Shown: piece by piece, positions 16,427 to 24,802 of the stretch | How the letters are laid out: each line of letters begins with the position of its first letter | Numbering within the stretch: position 1 is the stretch's first letter | Origin: an uncultured Candidatus Melainabacteria bacterium | Lineage (GTDB): Bacteria; Cyanobacteriota; Vampirovibrionia; Gastranaerophilales; Gastranaerophilaceae | NCBI GenBank assembly: GCA_934692625.1 | Contig: CAKUUC010000002.1 | Location: forward strand, 124,001-188,000 | Direction of reading: 5' to 3' | DNA: 64,000 bases | Made by a program: the position numbers and the translations under genes | The notes under the pieces: generated by a model | The model's input: only the letters and a program-made list of their open reading frames with translations | Databases searched by the model: none | What the model was told of the DNA's origin: nothing

Positions 16427-17554
16427 ATGATTCCTATTTTTGATTCAAAACGTCAATACGCTCAAATTGGCGAAGAAGCGGAAAAAGCAGTATGTGAAGT
16501 AATGCGTTCAGGTTGCTATATTTTAGGGCCTAATGTAAAAGCGTTGGAAAGTGAATTAGCAAGTTATATTGGCTGTAATTACACTGTAGCATTGAATTCT
16601 GGTACAGATGCTTTGCACATTGCATTGCGTGCGTTAGATATCGGTGCTGGTGATGAAGTTATTACTACAGCATTCACTTTTGTTGCAACTGCTGAAGCTA
16701 TTGGCATGGTTAACGCTAAACCAGTTTTTGTTGATATTGATGAAAATACATTTAATATTGACCCTAAAAAAATCGAAGCTGCAATTACTCCTAGAACAAA
16801 GGCTATTATTCCTGTTCACTTATACGGTCAACCTTGTGATATGGACGCAATTATGGCAATTGCTAAAAAACACAATTTGAGAGTTGTTGAAGATTGTTGC
16901 CAAGCTATCGGTTCTACATACAAAGGCAAAAAAGTTGGTACATTTGGTGATATCGGTTGCTATAGTTTCTACCCTACTAAAAACCTTGGTACAATGGGTG
17001 ATGGCGGTCTTTGCACAGTTAATGACGAAAAACTTAAAGATAGATTGATTGCTTTGAGAAACCATGGTTCAATGGTTCGCTACCACAATGATGAATTGGG
17101 TGTAAATAGCCGTCTTGATGAAATTCAAGCAGCAATCTTGAGAGTAAAAGCAAAATATATCGATGAATGGAATACAAAAAGACGTGAACATGCTCACTAT
17201 TACAATGAATTGTTTGCAGATTGTGCAGATGTTCAAACTCCATCAGAATTAGACGATACATATTGTGTTTATCACCAATATACAGTTAAAATTCCTAACA
17301 GAGATGCTGTTCACAAAATGTTGGGCGAAAATGGTATCGGTGCTATGTTGTACTATCCAATTCCTCTACATTTCCAAAAAGTTAATGCTTGGTTAGGTAT
17401 GGGTAAAGGTTCTTTGCCTATCACTGAAAAGAACACAGAAGTTGTTATTTCACTTCCAATGTTCCCAGAATTGACAAAAGAAGAACAAGAAACAGTTGCA
17501 AAAACTTTGATTTCTTGTATCGAAAAATCAAAATCTACAGCCGCTTGTTGCTAA
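16427..17554 (+). CDS. DegT/DnrJ/EryC1/StrS-family sugar aminotransferase
   Basis: A 375-residue PLP enzyme that aminates a nucleotide-linked keto-sugar, usually for surface polysaccharide. Visible motifs are NSGTDALHIAL (PLP phosphate), PAFTFVAT-like TTAFTFVATAEA, EDCCQAIGS and the Schiff-base lysine K185 in SFYPTKNLG. GDGG follows, and LDEIQAAIL marks the family. AAAGGAG precedes the ATG. The C-terminal SKSTAACC is unusual, with two terminal cysteines. It stands alone with its own promoter and terminator, so the sugar substrate cannot be deduced. The opposite neighbour is the unknown membrane protein. Confidence 0.9.
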   Translation: MIPIFDSKRQYAQIGEEAEKAVCEVMRSGCYILGPNVKALESELASYIGCNYTVALNSGTDALHIALRALDIGAGDEVITTAFTFVATAEAIGMVNAKPVFVDIDENTFNIDPKKIEAAITPRTKAIIPVHLYGQPCDMDAIMAIAKKHNLRVVEDCCQAIGSTYKGKKVGTFGDIGCYSFYPTKNLGTMGDGGLCTVNDEKLKDRLIALRNHGSMVRYHNDELGVNSRLDEIQAAILRVKAKYIDEWNTKRREHAHYYNELFADCADVQTPSELDDTYCVYHQYTVKIPNRDAVHKMLGENGIGAMLYYPIPLHFQKVNAWLGMGKGSLPITEKNTEVVISLPMFPELTKEEQETVAKTLISCIEKSKSTAACC

Positions 17555-17575
17555 TTGATTTTGTTATAATTTTCA

Positions 17576-17609
17576 AAAAGCCTTCTGGAATCTATCAGAG
17601 GGCTTTTTT
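17576..17609 (+). terminator. Terminator after the aminotransferase
   Basis: AAAAGCCTTCTG pairs with CAGAGGGCTTTT (one G-T pair), followed by six T. Confidence 0.88.
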
Positions 17610-17649
17610 GTTTGTTAAGATAAGAATTATGAGAGTGAAAGTTTATTTA

Positions 17650-17916
17650 CTAGGCTTGTGTAAATAATTTGTGATTTCCTGCGTGAACATTTTGTTTTAA
17701 GCCGTTATTTTGGAAAATATCGTTTTGTGAATGTTGTGGAATATTTTCTGTTTGTTTGCCGCTGAAATTAACTGTTAAAAGGTTGTAAATTCCAGCAACC
17801 ATTGAATTTGCCAATGTTGATGAGTTAGTCAAACCGGTATCAGGAACATTATACTGAATGTTAAAATCAGTTCCTGGTCTAGATGTTAATTGTATTCCGT
17901 TAATTTGATTACTCAT
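17650..17916 (-). CDS. Small protein of unknown function
   Basis: An 88-residue Asn/Gln-rich soluble protein with no recognised domain. It starts MSNQINGIQLTSRPGTDFN. The ATG is preceded by AAGGAAA. It lies 27 bp after the 115-residue gene upstream in the same direction, so the two probably form an operon. No signal peptide or membrane segment is seen. Confidence 0.5.
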   Translation of the reverse strand: MSNQINGIQLTSRPGTDFNIQYNVPDTGLTNSSTLANSMVAGIYNLLTVNFSGKQTENIPQHSQNDIFQNNGLKQNVHAGNHKLFTQA

Positions 17917-17943
17917 TGTTGAAAGATTTCCTTATTTTTTTAA

Positions 17944-18291
17944 TTACGCCATTGTTTGCATTGAAAAGCAACCGCCTGATGGGTGCCCGTTTTCATTGTA
18001 TGCTCTGAGATTTCCAACTCCAGGGTGAGGATAGAACTTTTTACCTCTGACATCAATGCATTGACTAGGGTCAGACATTGTCTTTTGGTATGCTATGTTT
18101 ACATTTGGATCCAAGCCAACTGCATACCATAGTGCTTCAAGGTTGTTTTTTATAACCCCAAAGGTTGCACTCATTATATTTCGGGTGTCATCATCAGTTA
18201 CTTTTATGCCAAAGTCAGTTTTTACGTAATTGTCTGTAGTTGCTGTTGCTTCTGTAATTCCGTTTATTGCTGTTTTATCATTATAACTCAT
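17944..18291 (-). CDS. Small protein of unknown function
   Basis: A 115-residue soluble protein, Thr/Asn-rich, with one Cys in SQCIDVRG and another in SGGCFSM. The segment YPHPGVGNLRAYNENGHP is rich in Gly, Pro and His. AAAGGAT precedes the ATG. It is likely co-transcribed with the 88-residue gene downstream. No family was recognised. Confidence 0.5.
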   Translation of the reverse strand: MSYNDKTAINGITEATATTDNYVKTDFGIKVTDDDTRNIMSATFGVIKNNLEALWYAVGLDPNVNIAYQKTMSDPSQCIDVRGKKFYPHPGVGNLRAYNENGHPSGGCFSMQTMA

Positions 18292-18389
18292 CGAATATCC
18301 TTTATAAACTCTGCTCTTATATATATAAAGGATATAAGTTGTAAATAATTGCTTTTTTTATCTGGTTTGTAAAGAATTTGTAATATTTG

Positions 18390-19058
18390 CTATTGGACGT
18401 CGATAAATTTATGAACTTGTGGGATAAGTCTTGTATTTTTATATTTTTGCGTAAACTTATCAAGAATTGCTGTACAAAATTCTGAATTAACAGTCATTTT
18501 ATCTTCCACCATTTTAGGTTGCAAAACAAGTTCTATATTGTACTCTTTTCCGATATTTGAGCAAGTTATAATTTCTTCTTCTGTTATATTTTTGTCAAAA
18601 ACTATCTTTGCAAAAGTTTCAATACCATTACAATTTGCAAAAAACTTTCTATGCAAGTCAAACGAGTCAAACCCAGTAGATGTTGGCAGTTTGATGTCTG
18701 CCGAAATTATATCAATGAGATTTTTTACTTTTTGCAAATTTTCAGAAAGAGTTGCGTTAGTTTCCAAGTAAATTTTTGTTTTATTTTTTAAAAGTGGCAA
18801 AAATTCTTGCAAAAATTCACAGTGCAGTAATGGTTCTCCACCTGTTAGCGAAATTGAATGAAATGTTGATAAATCGTATTCAGAGTTGATTTTTTCAAAA
18901 AGTTCTGTTGGTGTATATTCAATTCCTGTTTGAAATTCAGTATCGCAATAGTCACAATGAAGATTGCAGCCGCAAAATCTTATAAATAATTGTTTGTAAC
19001 CAACGACAGGACCTTCACCTTGAATTGATGAGAATATTTCATTTATTTTAGTTTTCAT
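18390..19058 (-). CDS. queE: 7-carboxy-7-deazaguanine synthase QueE (radical SAM)
   Basis: QueE converts 6-carboxytetrahydropterin to 7-carboxy-7-deazaguanine in queuosine synthesis. The 222 residues begin with FSSIQGEGPVVGYKQLFIRF. The cluster-binding CNLHCDYCD (C-x3-C-x2-C) and SLTGGEPLL for SAM binding follow. Its start overlaps the end of the dnaJ-like gene by 11 bp, so the two are translated from one message. Other queuosine genes are not in this window. Confidence 0.92.
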   Translation of the reverse strand: MKTKINEIFSSIQGEGPVVGYKQLFIRFCGCNLHCDYCDTEFQTGIEYTPTELFEKINSEYDLSTFHSISLTGGEPLLHCEFLQEFLPLLKNKTKIYLETNATLSENLQKVKNLIDIISADIKLPTSTGFDSFDLHRKFFANCNGIETFAKIVFDKNITEEEIITCSNIGKEYNIELVLQPKMVEDKMTVNSEFCTAILDKFTQKYKNTRLIPQVHKFIDVQ

Positions 19059-20088
19059 TCATTATGTTCTTTCTGATATTATCTTTTGACAAATTTTTCA
19101 GTTGCTCATACAACCTGATTTCATCATCTGATAAATTATGAGAAATTTCAATACTTACTGTAATAATTAAATCTCCAACTTTGCCGTTTTTCTTTATTCC
19201 TTGTCCGGAAATTCTGAATTTTTGTCCTGAAGTTGTGTTTTTAGGAAGTTTTAGTTTTATAATTCCGTCAAAAGTCTGAATTTTTATTTCTTCGCCCAAA
19301 ACTGCTTCAAATGGAGTTATTGGAATATTGTAGTAAATATTTTGTTTGTCGTGGTGAATTTTTGTAGGCATTTCAATTTTAACAGTGATATATAAATCTC
19401 CGTTTTCGCCACCATTTTTACCGCTGGCGCCTTCTCCTTTCAGGCGCAATTTTGTACCGTCTTTTATTCCTTTTGGAATAGTTACGGTAATTCTTTTCTT
19501 TTTGGAAATTTCACCACTACCATTGCATTCGCTGCATTTACCTCCGTTAACAAATCTGTGACCGTTACAAACAGGACAAGTGAGTCTTGTTAATACATTT
19601 ATTACTCGCTTGCTGCCTGTAATAACTTCTTCCGGTGTTATTGTAACTTCTGTTGTTATATTTTGACCTTTTTGAGGTTTTTTACGTGCTTTGTTTCTTT
19701 TTTCTTTTTCAAGTTTTGTGAAAAAGATTTTAAGGTTTTTGAATAATGAAGTTTTTTGTTTTTTTTGAGTACTTTGTGTTGATGAGTTATTGTAAGATTT
19801 TTTTTCTGTTGCTTTGTGAGTGTAGTTTTGTGCCGTGTCAGTTTGTTGTGTATTGTTATCTTTAAAAATTCCGTTAATTATGTCATAATTACGTCTTGAT
19901 TCCGCTTTTGACAAAGTTTCATACGCTGTTGTGATTTCTTTAAAAATTTCACTTGCTTCCGGTGTTTTGTTGATATCAGGGTGATATTTTCTTGCAAGAG
20001 TTCTATATGCAACTTTGATTTCTGCTGTCGTTGCATCTGTTTTTACCTTCAAAATTTCATAATAATTTTTAGTATTGTTAAACGCCAT
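19048..20088 (-). CDS. DnaJ-like co-chaperone with a reduced zinc domain
   Basis: A 346-residue Hsp40. The J domain (residues 8-72) has the HPD motif in ARKYHPDIN. A Lys/Gln-rich linker of about 60 residues replaces the G/F region. A short zinc domain has only CPVCNG and CSECNGSG, two CxxC motifs instead of the four of DnaJ. The C-terminal substrate-binding domains include ITIPKG-like VTIPKGIKDGTKLRLKGEG. It is intermediate between type I and type II Hsp40. queE follows with an 11-bp overlap. Confidence 0.88.
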   Translation of the reverse strand: MAFNNTKNYYEILKVKTDATTAEIKVAYRTLARKYHPDINKTPEASEIFKEITTAYETLSKAESRRNYDIINGIFKDNNTQQTDTAQNYTHKATEKKSYNNSSTQSTQKKQKTSLFKNLKIFFTKLEKEKRNKARKKPQKGQNITTEVTITPEEVITGSKRVINVLTRLTCPVCNGHRFVNGGKCSECNGSGEISKKKRITVTIPKGIKDGTKLRLKGEGASGKNGGENGDLYITVKIEMPTKIHHDKQNIYYNIPITPFEAVLGEEIKIQTFDGIIKLKLPKNTTSGQKFRISGQGIKKNGKVGDLIITVSIEISHNLSDDEIRLYEQLKNLSKDNIRKNIMNEN

Positions 20089-20136
20089 ACCATTTATCTA
20101 ATGATAAATTATGAAATTTCAACATACCCAAAATAA

Positions 20137-21378
20137 TTATTTGCAAATATCGTTTCTATATTTAATTCCGTCAAATTTGATTTCTGCTAAATCTTCATAT
20201 AAATAAGTTTTGGCTCTATTAAGAGTTGAAGCGGTTCTTGTTAAAACAAAATTTGCACCGATTGAGGTCAACAAATCTCCATTTAAGCATTTTTTGACAT
20301 TTATAAATGCTAAATTTCGGTCATTGTCAATATTTTCAATTCCTTTAATTTTTTTGTTAATTTGTCGAGAATAAACAACTGCAGATACTGAAGAATAATC
20401 ATTTGTTTTTATTTCTTCGTATTCGTCCGCAAATAAGCCTTCAATACATTTGAACATTATTTTGATTAAATCATCGCTAATCAAGTTAAGAATTGCGCTG
20501 GCATCAAAATCTTGGAAAAACGGCTTAAATTCGTTTACGACAAATTTGTCTTCCTCAACTAATGTACAATCAACTCCTAATATTCCAAAGTACGGAATTC
20601 CTCGTTTTTCAAGTGAGGATAGCGTATTGTTGACTATGTTTTGTATTCTGTTTAGTACGGTTTCTGAAATTTTATAATCAGGAGCAAAACACCCCATACC
20701 GTTTGTCCAAAGTCCGCCATCACCATCTTGTGCAAATTTGTAATTCGCAACAGTTGTAATCGGAACGGCGCTATAACAATCAGTTATGTAATAAACAGTA
20801 AAATTATGCCCCATTGTAAATTCTTCTGTGAGAACTTCGTTTTCTCCTTTTGTAAATAATGTGTTTAAAAATTCTGAGGCTAAAGAAATTGTCGGACAAA
20901 CCAATCTGTCCCCGTGAATACTTGATTCTGCGGTTCTTATAAGAAGTGGAAATTTTGCATTTTTAATCCAATCTTCTGCTGCTTGTAATTTGTCAAAAGT
21001 TCCGAATTTAGAAGTTATTGCATGAATTTTGTAAAGAAATTTCTTCCCATAAATTTTGTTGTAAGTAATTTTGCTAGCATCTTTTGTTGGGCCAAAAATA
21101 TTCTGTCCGTTTTCTTGGAAAAATGAAACAATGTCGGCTTTGATGGCTTTTTCTGATGTCGGGATTGTCAAATTAATTTCGTTTTCCAGTGCAAATTTCA
21201 ACAAGCCTGTCAAATCGTCTTCCCTAATGTCAACAGACTTAAAATTGTCATTTTCAACACAAGGATTAGGAGCGATAAAGATTTCTCCAATACTTTTATT
21301 TTCTCTCAGTTTATTTGCTAAAGTTGTAGAAATAGCGGAATTTCCTACAATCAGGATATTTTTCTTATTTTCTTCCAT
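20137..21378 (-). CDS. PurD-like ATP-grasp protein (divergent phosphoribosylamine-glycine ligase)
   Basis: A 413-residue relative of PurD, which makes glycinamide ribonucleotide in purine synthesis. The N-terminal domain starts ILIVGNSAISTTLANKL, the middle has IFGPTKDASKITYNKIYGKKFL, and the ATP-grasp part has VANYKFAQDGDGG and TNGMGCFAP (in PurD, KR..DGDKGPNTGGMG). The family motif E-N-R-GDPE is EFKPFFQDFDA here. Several binding residues are therefore altered, so it may have another substrate or be degenerating. The ATG at 21378 is preferred: an upstream ATG at 21387 lies inside a TATAAT box. Confidence 0.7.
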   Translation of the reverse strand: MEENKKNILIVGNSAISTTLANKLRENKSIGEIFIAPNPCVENDNFKSVDIREDDLTGLLKFALENEINLTIPTSEKAIKADIVSFFQENGQNIFGPTKDASKITYNKIYGKKFLYKIHAITSKFGTFDKLQAAEDWIKNAKFPLLIRTAESSIHGDRLVCPTISLASEFLNTLFTKGENEVLTEEFTMGHNFTVYYITDCYSAVPITTVANYKFAQDGDGGLWTNGMGCFAPDYKISETVLNRIQNIVNNTLSSLEKRGIPYFGILGVDCTLVEEDKFVVNEFKPFFQDFDASAILNLISDDLIKIMFKCIEGLFADEYEEIKTNDYSSVSAVVYSRQINKKIKGIENIDNDRNLAFINVKKCLNGDLLTSIGANFVLTRTASTLNRAKTYLYEDLAEIKFDGIKYRNDICK

Positions 21379-21385
21379 ACAAAAC

Positions 21386-21394
21386 ATTATAGCA
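21386..21394 (-). promoter_or_regulatory. Extended -10 directly before an ATG (possible leaderless transcript)
   Basis: TGCTATAAT ends 7 bases before the ATG at 21378, so transcription would start at or next to the start codon. No ribosome-binding site is visible. Confidence 0.5.
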
Positions 21395-21487
21395 CAATTT
21401 TCTTTTGATATAAATCCCTAAGTTTCAATTTATCTACATAAAATGAATGATTTTGTTAAGTTGTATTAAGAAGTTTGTTAAAAACTA

Positions 21488-21496
21488 TGCTACAAT
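21488..21496 (+). promoter_or_regulatory. Extended -10 promoter of the 82-residue gene
   Basis: TGCTACAAT lies 60 bp upstream of the ATG at 21556. No good -35 is seen at the expected distance. Confidence 0.45.
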
Positions 21497-21555
21497 AATG
21501 ACAAAATGGAAAATTTTATTAAATATGAACCATAGTAGAATGGAACAGAGGTAAT

Positions 21556-21804
21556 ATGGCAGGTTTAGTTAATTTCTTATCAAATGCACTTATGCCCCAA
21601 CAACAAGTGGGGACAACAGCACCGGTAGTTACTCATACTACAAACGGCGGCAATCCTTTCGGGAATAACCCTTTTGTGAACTATAACGGAAACCGATATG
21701 GACAGTATTATGCCCAAAACAAACCTGTAAAAGGCGGATATTTTGCAGGATACTACAATGGAAAACAAAATATTGTAGGTCGTAGGTTGTTTGTAGAAGT
21801 GTAA
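21556..21804 (+). CDS. Small Gly/Asn/Tyr-rich protein
   Basis: An 82-residue protein. The N-terminus MAGLVNFLSNALMPQQQ is amphipathic. A low-complexity middle (NPFGNNPFVNYNGNRYGQYY) and KGGYFAGYYNGK follow. Pro-Phe-aromatic repeats of this sort also occur at the end of the glycine-zipper protein at 47002-47907 (AANPFVPY). AGAGGTAAT precedes the ATG and a perfect hairpin follows, so it is a complete unit. The function is unknown. Confidence 0.6.
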   Translation: MAGLVNFLSNALMPQQQVGTTAPVVTHTTNGGNPFGNNPFVNYNGNRYGQYYAQNKPVKGGYFAGYYNGKQNIVGRRLFVEV

Positions 21805-21853
21805 AATTTTTGGTAAAAGGAAAATTTATTATCATTAGAAATTTTTAGTTAGT

Positions 21854-21880
21854 CGCCCGACATATTTAATATGTCGGGCG
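21854..21880. terminator. Hairpin terminator between convergent genes
   Basis: CGCCCGACATATT pairs with AATATGTCGGGCG, followed on the plus strand by CCAATTTTTA. It lies between the 82-residue gene and cysK. Confidence 0.8.
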
Positions 21881-21905
21881 CCAATTTTTATCTATTTATT
21901 TATTT

Positions 21906-22823
21906 TTACTCCCAAATTCCGCAACTTAAATAGTGATCGCCACAGTCTGGAATTATAGTAACTATTCGTTTGCCTTTGTTTTCAGAACGTTCTGAAACTT
22001 TAATTGCGGCACAAATATTTGCAGCACCTGAAATTCCTGATAATATACCTTCTTTTGCCGGTAGTATTTTTGCCATTTCTAGCGCTTCTTCATTTTTTAT
22101 CGGTAAAATTTCATCTATAAATTCACGGTGGAAATTTTTAGGTTCAAAGTTTGCTCCGATACCTTGGATTTTATGAGGGCCGGCTTGACCGTTTGCAAGA
22201 ACTTGGGATTCAAAAGGTTCAACGGCTATTGCTTTTATGTTTGGATTTTTTTCTTTCAATTTTTCGGCAATTCCTGATATTGTTCCACCTGTTCCGACTC
22301 CGGCTATAACAATGTCAATTTTTCCGTCTGTATCTTGCCAAATTTCTTCTGCAGTTGTCAAAAGGTGTGCTTTAGGATTTGATGGGTTGTCAAATTGGGA
22401 AGGAATAAATGAATTAGAATTTTCTTTACTAAGTTCAATTGCTTTATCTACTGCACCTTTCATGCCGTCTTTAGCCGGAGTTAAAACGAGTTCTGCTCCG
22501 TAGGCTTTTAGAAGCATTCTTCGTTCAAGGCTCATAGATTCCGGCATTGTTAAAACGATTTTGTAACCTCTTACTGCGCAAATCATAGCCAATCCTATAC
22601 CGGTATTTCCACTGGTTGGTTCAATTATAAGTGTATCTTTATTTATCTTTCCATCATTTTCTGCATCTATTATCATTTGAAGTGCGGCTCTGTCTTTTAC
22701 CGAATTTGCAGGATTGAAGTATTCTAATTTTGCAATAATTTCCGCATTTCCGGTGTTTAATTTGTTAATTTTTACCATTGGAGTGTGTCCAACAAGTTCT
22801 GTTAAATTGTTTGCAATTTTCAT
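21906..22823 (-). CDS. cysK: Cysteine synthase CysK (O-acetylserine sulfhydrylase)
   Basis: A PLP enzyme making cysteine from O-acetylserine and sulfide; 305 residues, normal for the family. The Schiff-base lysine is K43 in NPANSVKDRAAL. PTSGNTGIGLAM binds substrate, and GVGTGGTISG binds the PLP phosphate. The C-terminus (DCGDHYLSCGIWE) carries the family SxxLxx-like end. GAAAGGAGAG precedes the ATG. It is divergent from the NifU-like gene, so cysteine sulfur supply and a cluster scaffold share one intergenic region. Confidence 0.95.
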   Translation of the reverse strand: MKIANNLTELVGHTPMVKINKLNTGNAEIIAKLEYFNPANSVKDRAALQMIIDAENDGKINKDTLIIEPTSGNTGIGLAMICAVRGYKIVLTMPESMSLERRMLLKAYGAELVLTPAKDGMKGAVDKAIELSKENSNSFIPSQFDNPSNPKAHLLTTAEEIWQDTDGKIDIVIAGVGTGGTISGIAEKLKEKNPNIKAIAVEPFESQVLANGQAGPHKIQGIGANFEPKNFHREFIDEILPIKNEEALEMAKILPAKEGILSGISGAANICAAIKVSERSENKGKRIVTIIPDCGDHYLSCGIWE

Positions 22824-22889
22824 TTTATCTCTCCTTTCACAAGTGTTAATTTATGTTGTTATTTGTAATGTTCCATGCCTTTGAAAATC

Positions 22890-22918
22890 TTGACGAAACT
22901 ATTTTAGCAAGTTACAAT
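22890..22918 (+). promoter_or_regulatory. Promoter of the NifU-like/GGGtGRT module
   Basis: TTGACG (22890-22895), a 17-bp spacer and TACAAT (22913-22918), then AAGGGAG before the ATG. It is one of the best sigma-70 promoters in the window. Confidence 0.75.
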
Positions 22919-22949
22919 TTACTTGTATATAAGGTGAAGGGAGTAGAAA

Positions 22950-23651
22950 ATGACTAATATACAAGTTTCACAAGAAATTCAAGAAAAATGCTGCGTTGCA
23001 CGTGGTGTAAAAGGAGTACCTGCTCCAATTCCTCAAGAAGGAGAATGGACAAAGTGTAAAGAAATCAAAGATATTTCAGGTCTTACACACGGTTGTGGTT
23101 GCTGTGCACCTCAACAAGGTACTTGTAAATTGACTCTTAACGTTAAAGAAGGTGTTATCCAAGAAGCATTGGTAGAAACAATCGGCTGTTCTGGTATGAC
23201 TCACTCTGCTGCTATGGCTGGTGAAATCCTTCCTGGTAAAACAATTTTGGAAGCATTGAATACTGACCTTGTTTGTGACGCTATTAACGTTGCAATGAGA
23301 GAATTATTCTTGCAAATCGTTTACGGTAGAACTCAAACCGCTTTCTCTGAAAACGGTTTGCCTGTAGGTGCAGGTCTTGAAGATTTGGGTAAAGGTTTGT
23401 GCTCTATGTGTGGTACAATCCACTCAACTAAACAAAAAGGTGTTAGATACCTTTCATTAACTGAAGGTTATATTTTGGAACTTGGTCTTGATAAAAATGA
23501 CGAAGTTATCGGTTACAAATTCGTTAACCTTGGTAAAGTTATGGACGCAATCAAGAGTGGTGTAGATCCTAAAGAAGCTTACGAAAAGAATATCGGTACT
23601 TACGGTAGATTTGCTGATGCAGTTAAAACTATCGACCCTCGTAAAGAGTAG
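22950..23651 (+). CDS. NifU-like iron-sulfur cluster scaffold protein
   Basis: A 233-residue protein related to the N-terminal domain of IscU/NifU scaffolds. It holds a Cys-rich HGCGCCAPQQGTC (about residues 48-60), TIGCSGMTHSAAMAGE (IscU-like) and CSMCGTIHSTKQKG, which give several potential cluster ligands. The C-terminal 70 residues are a domain not in classical IscU. It is paired with the GGGtGRT gene 95 bp downstream, an association I recall from clostridial genomes. It is likely to hold or deliver a cluster to that partner. Codons look optimised for high expression. Confidence 0.8.
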   Translation: MTNIQVSQEIQEKCCVARGVKGVPAPIPQEGEWTKCKEIKDISGLTHGCGCCAPQQGTCKLTLNVKEGVIQEALVETIGCSGMTHSAAMAGEILPGKTILEALNTDLVCDAINVAMRELFLQIVYGRTQTAFSENGLPVGAGLEDLGKGLCSMCGTIHSTKQKGVRYLSLTEGYILELGLDKNDEVIGYKFVNLGKVMDAIKSGVDPKEAYEKNIGTYGRFADAVKTIDPRKE

Positions 23652-23746
23652 TATCGAGTTACTGAATTTTTCTATCTGAAAAATTCAATTAATGCAAAGG
23701 GCATAGTTGCCCGTTTTATGACAGTAATAAGAAAAGGAAAATAATT

Positions 23747-24748
23747 ATGGCAAATTTTGAAGGAAAAGATAGACGTGAAGCTACTTTAGCTAAAGTTCTA
23801 CCTGAATATGGATTCAAAACTTTAGATGAAGCTCGTGAATTATGTTTATCAAAAGGTATTGACGTTGATGCTATCGTTAAAGGTATTCAACCGATTGCTT
23901 TTGATAATGCTTCTTGGGCTTATACTTTAGGTTGTGCAATTGCAATCAAAAAAGGAATTAAAAATGCCGCTGATGCTGCTGAAGCTATCGGTTTAGGTTT
24001 GCAAGCATTTGCAGTTCCTGGTTCAGTTGGTGATACAAGAAAAGTTGGTATCGGTCACGGTAACTTAGGCGCAATGTTGTTGAGAGAAGAAACAAAATGT
24101 TTCTGTTTCTTAGCAGGTCACGAATCTTTCGCCGCTGCTGAAGGTGCTATTGGTATTGCTAGAAACGCTAACAAAGTTAGAAAAGAACCTCTAAGAGTTA
24201 TCTTGAACGGTTTAGGCAAAGATGCTGCTTATGTAATCGCTAGAATCAATGGTTTTACTGCTGTTGAAACTGAATACGATTACAAAACAGGCGAATTGAA
24301 AATCGTTAAAGAAACTCCATTCTCAGACGGAGAAAGAGCAAAAGTTAAATGCTACGGTGCAGATGATGTATCAGAAGGTGTTGCTATCATGATTAAAGAA
24401 GGCGTTGACGTTTCTATTACAGGTAACTCAACTAACCCAACTCGTTTCCAACACCCTGTAGCAGGTACTTACAAAAAATGGTGCTGGGAAAATGGTAGAA
24501 AATACTTCTCAGTTGCTTCAGGTGGTGGTACAGGTCGTACATTACACCCTGATAACGTTGCAGCAGGTCCTGCTTCTTACGGTATGACTGATACAATGGG
24601 TAGAATGCACGGTGATGCTCAATTCGCAGGTTCTTCTTCAGTTCCGGCTCACGTTGAAATGATGGGCGTAATCGGTATGGGTAACAACCCAATGGTAGGT
24701 GCTACTGTTGCATGTGCCGTTGCAGTTGCCGAAGCAATGAACAAATAG
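23747..24748 (+). CDS. GGGtGRT-family protein
   Basis: A 333-residue protein of a family named after its motif, seen here as SGGGTGRTLHPDN at about residue 258. HPVAGTYKKWCWENGRKYFS precedes it and GMGNNPMVGATVACAVAVAEA ends the protein. No membrane segment or signal peptide is present. The biochemical role is unknown. In the families I recall it lies next to a NifU-like scaffold, as here. Only a few cysteines are present, so any cluster would be bound at few sites. AAAGGAAAATA precedes the ATG. Confidence 0.85.
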   Translation: MANFEGKDRREATLAKVLPEYGFKTLDEARELCLSKGIDVDAIVKGIQPIAFDNASWAYTLGCAIAIKKGIKNAADAAEAIGLGLQAFAVPGSVGDTRKVGIGHGNLGAMLLREETKCFCFLAGHESFAAAEGAIGIARNANKVRKEPLRVILNGLGKDAAYVIARINGFTAVETEYDYKTGELKIVKETPFSDGERAKVKCYGADDVSEGVAIMIKEGVDVSITGNSTNPTRFQHPVAGTYKKWCWENGRKYFSVASGGGTGRTLHPDNVAAGPASYGMTDTMGRMHGDAQFAGSSSVPAHVEMMGVIGMGNNPMVGATVACAVAVAEAMNK

Positions 24749-24770
24749 TTTTTATTTGAAAACTTATGAG

Positions 24771-24802
24771 AAAAACAGGAGTGGAGACATTCCTGTTTTT
24801 TT
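24771..24802 (+). terminator. Terminator after the GGGtGRT gene
   Basis: AAAAACAGGA pairs with TCCTGTTTTT with a 10-base loop, then more T. Confidence 0.88.
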
